Under the pieces are notes generated by a model, which worked only from the letters and a program-made list of their open reading frames with translations, was not told the origin of the DNA and did not search any database. The translations under genes were made by a program, and so were the position numbers. Positions 46,872 to 47,044 of a stretch of 47,044 nt of DNA are shown here, piece by piece (the stretch's first letter is position 1; each line of letters starts with the position of its first letter). This DNA is from Roseivirga sp. BDSF3-8 (GTDB lineage: Bacteria > Bacteroidota > Bacteroidia > Cytophagales > Cyclobacteriaceae), in NCBI RefSeq assembly GCF_041449215.1, contig NZ_JBGNFV010000004.1:1-47044 (forward strand). The letters run 5' to 3'.

Positions 46872-46935
46872 GTCCCATCGGGACGCAGGCTTTGTAGCCC
46901 AACAAAACCCAATTAACCCCAAGTGCCATAGGCAC
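46872..46935. repeat. Pair of short REP-like hairpins
   Basis: GTCCC-ATC-GGGAC at 46872-46884 and GTGCC-ATA-GGCAC at 46923-46935 have the same shape but different stem bases, and are followed by GCAGGCT and GCAGCCT. They lie 51 bases apart between repeat copies C and D. Similar short hairpin repeats are common between genes in Bacteroidota genomes. Confidence 0.5.
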
Positions 46936-46978
46936 GCAGCCTACCCTCCGGGGAAAGTAAATCGCACCTTTGCCCGCA

Positions 46979-47044
46979 AAATTCCTTTCCCCCGCTAAAG
47001 TTTAATGAAGCACCCTGCTACTTAGGGAAAGGTGGCCGCGGTGG
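46979..47044 (+). repeat. 150-bp structured repeat, copy D (cut by window end)
   Basis: CCTTTCCCCC at 46984-46993, GGGAAAGG at 47025-47032, then TGGCCGCGGTGG to the last base. The left flank (CAAAATTCC) is the same as in copies B and C. The second half lies outside the window. It starts 329 bases after copy C. Confidence 0.75.

Noticed and set aside
32157-47044. The 150-bp repeats as CRISPR, integron attC sites or retron elements
   Set aside because: They are not regularly spaced short repeats, lack consistent attC core sites (GTTRRRY/RYYYAAC), and no cas, integrase or reverse transcriptase gene is present.

Overview
The window looks like a chromosomal segment of a Bacteroidota bacterium, probably of the Cytophagales type. 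Three proteins end in type IX secretion (T9SS) sorting domains. There is a TonB-dependent receptor with an N-terminal carboxypeptidase-regulatory-like domain, an RND-TolC fusion and a TPR-TM-HTH protein, and Shine-Dalgarno sequences are weak. By eye the base composition is about half G+C. No rRNA, tRNA, phage, transposase or CRISPR array was seen. Everything here is read from sequence alone; family names come from recognised motifs, not database searches.

Region 1 (1-2335): the tail of a T9SS-exported protein, a DoxX-like membrane protein, an SGNH-hydrolase lipoprotein, and a gene-free stretch that folds into a structured leader with an intrinsic terminator in front of an MFS transporter.

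Region 2 (2425-10711): a molybdenum hydroxylase module. On the + strand are a membrane-anchored diheme cytochrome, a [2Fe-2S] subunit and a Tat-exported molybdopterin subunit, resembling isoquinoline 1-oxidoreductase. Facing them on the - strand is a translationally coupled maturation operon: cysteine desulfurase, XdhC and a MocA-type nucleotidyltransferase. A short ModE-like regulator lies between, and a palindrome matching the remembered E. coli ModE operator pattern sits upstream of the maturation operon.

Region 3 (10712-21417): REP-like hairpins, a possible 24-residue membrane peptide, an NTF2-like protein, a PhnA-type zinc ribbon, KatG catalase-peroxidase, an unknown protein, and a metal efflux operon (DUF6660-like protein, CzcA permease fused to a TolC-like protein, CzcB-like adaptor).

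Region 4 (21639-31144): a phytate-use operon on the - strand (TonB receptor, acidic lipoprotein, beta-propeller phytase), a VapBC toxin-antitoxin pair, a YdeI-like protein, a TPR signalling protein and an O-methyltransferase.

Region 5 (31145-37878): AT-rich intergenic DNA with a possible small lipoprotein, two copies of a structured repeat of about 150 bp, an Fe-S uracil-DNA glycosylase, and a tight three-gene operon: ATP-grasp ligase, a 652-residue protein with a papain-like catalytic signature, and an alanine-racemase-fold enzyme. This operon is the best candidate for an undescribed pathway.

Region 6 (38036-47044): a DUF2339 membrane protein, an alpha/beta hydrolase, a T9SS-exported protein with a hydrophobic glycine-rich segment, a T9SS-exported purple-acid-phosphatase-like protein with two tandem DNRLRE-like domains, and an intergenic end holding two more copies of the 150-bp repeat and a pair of REP-like hairpins.
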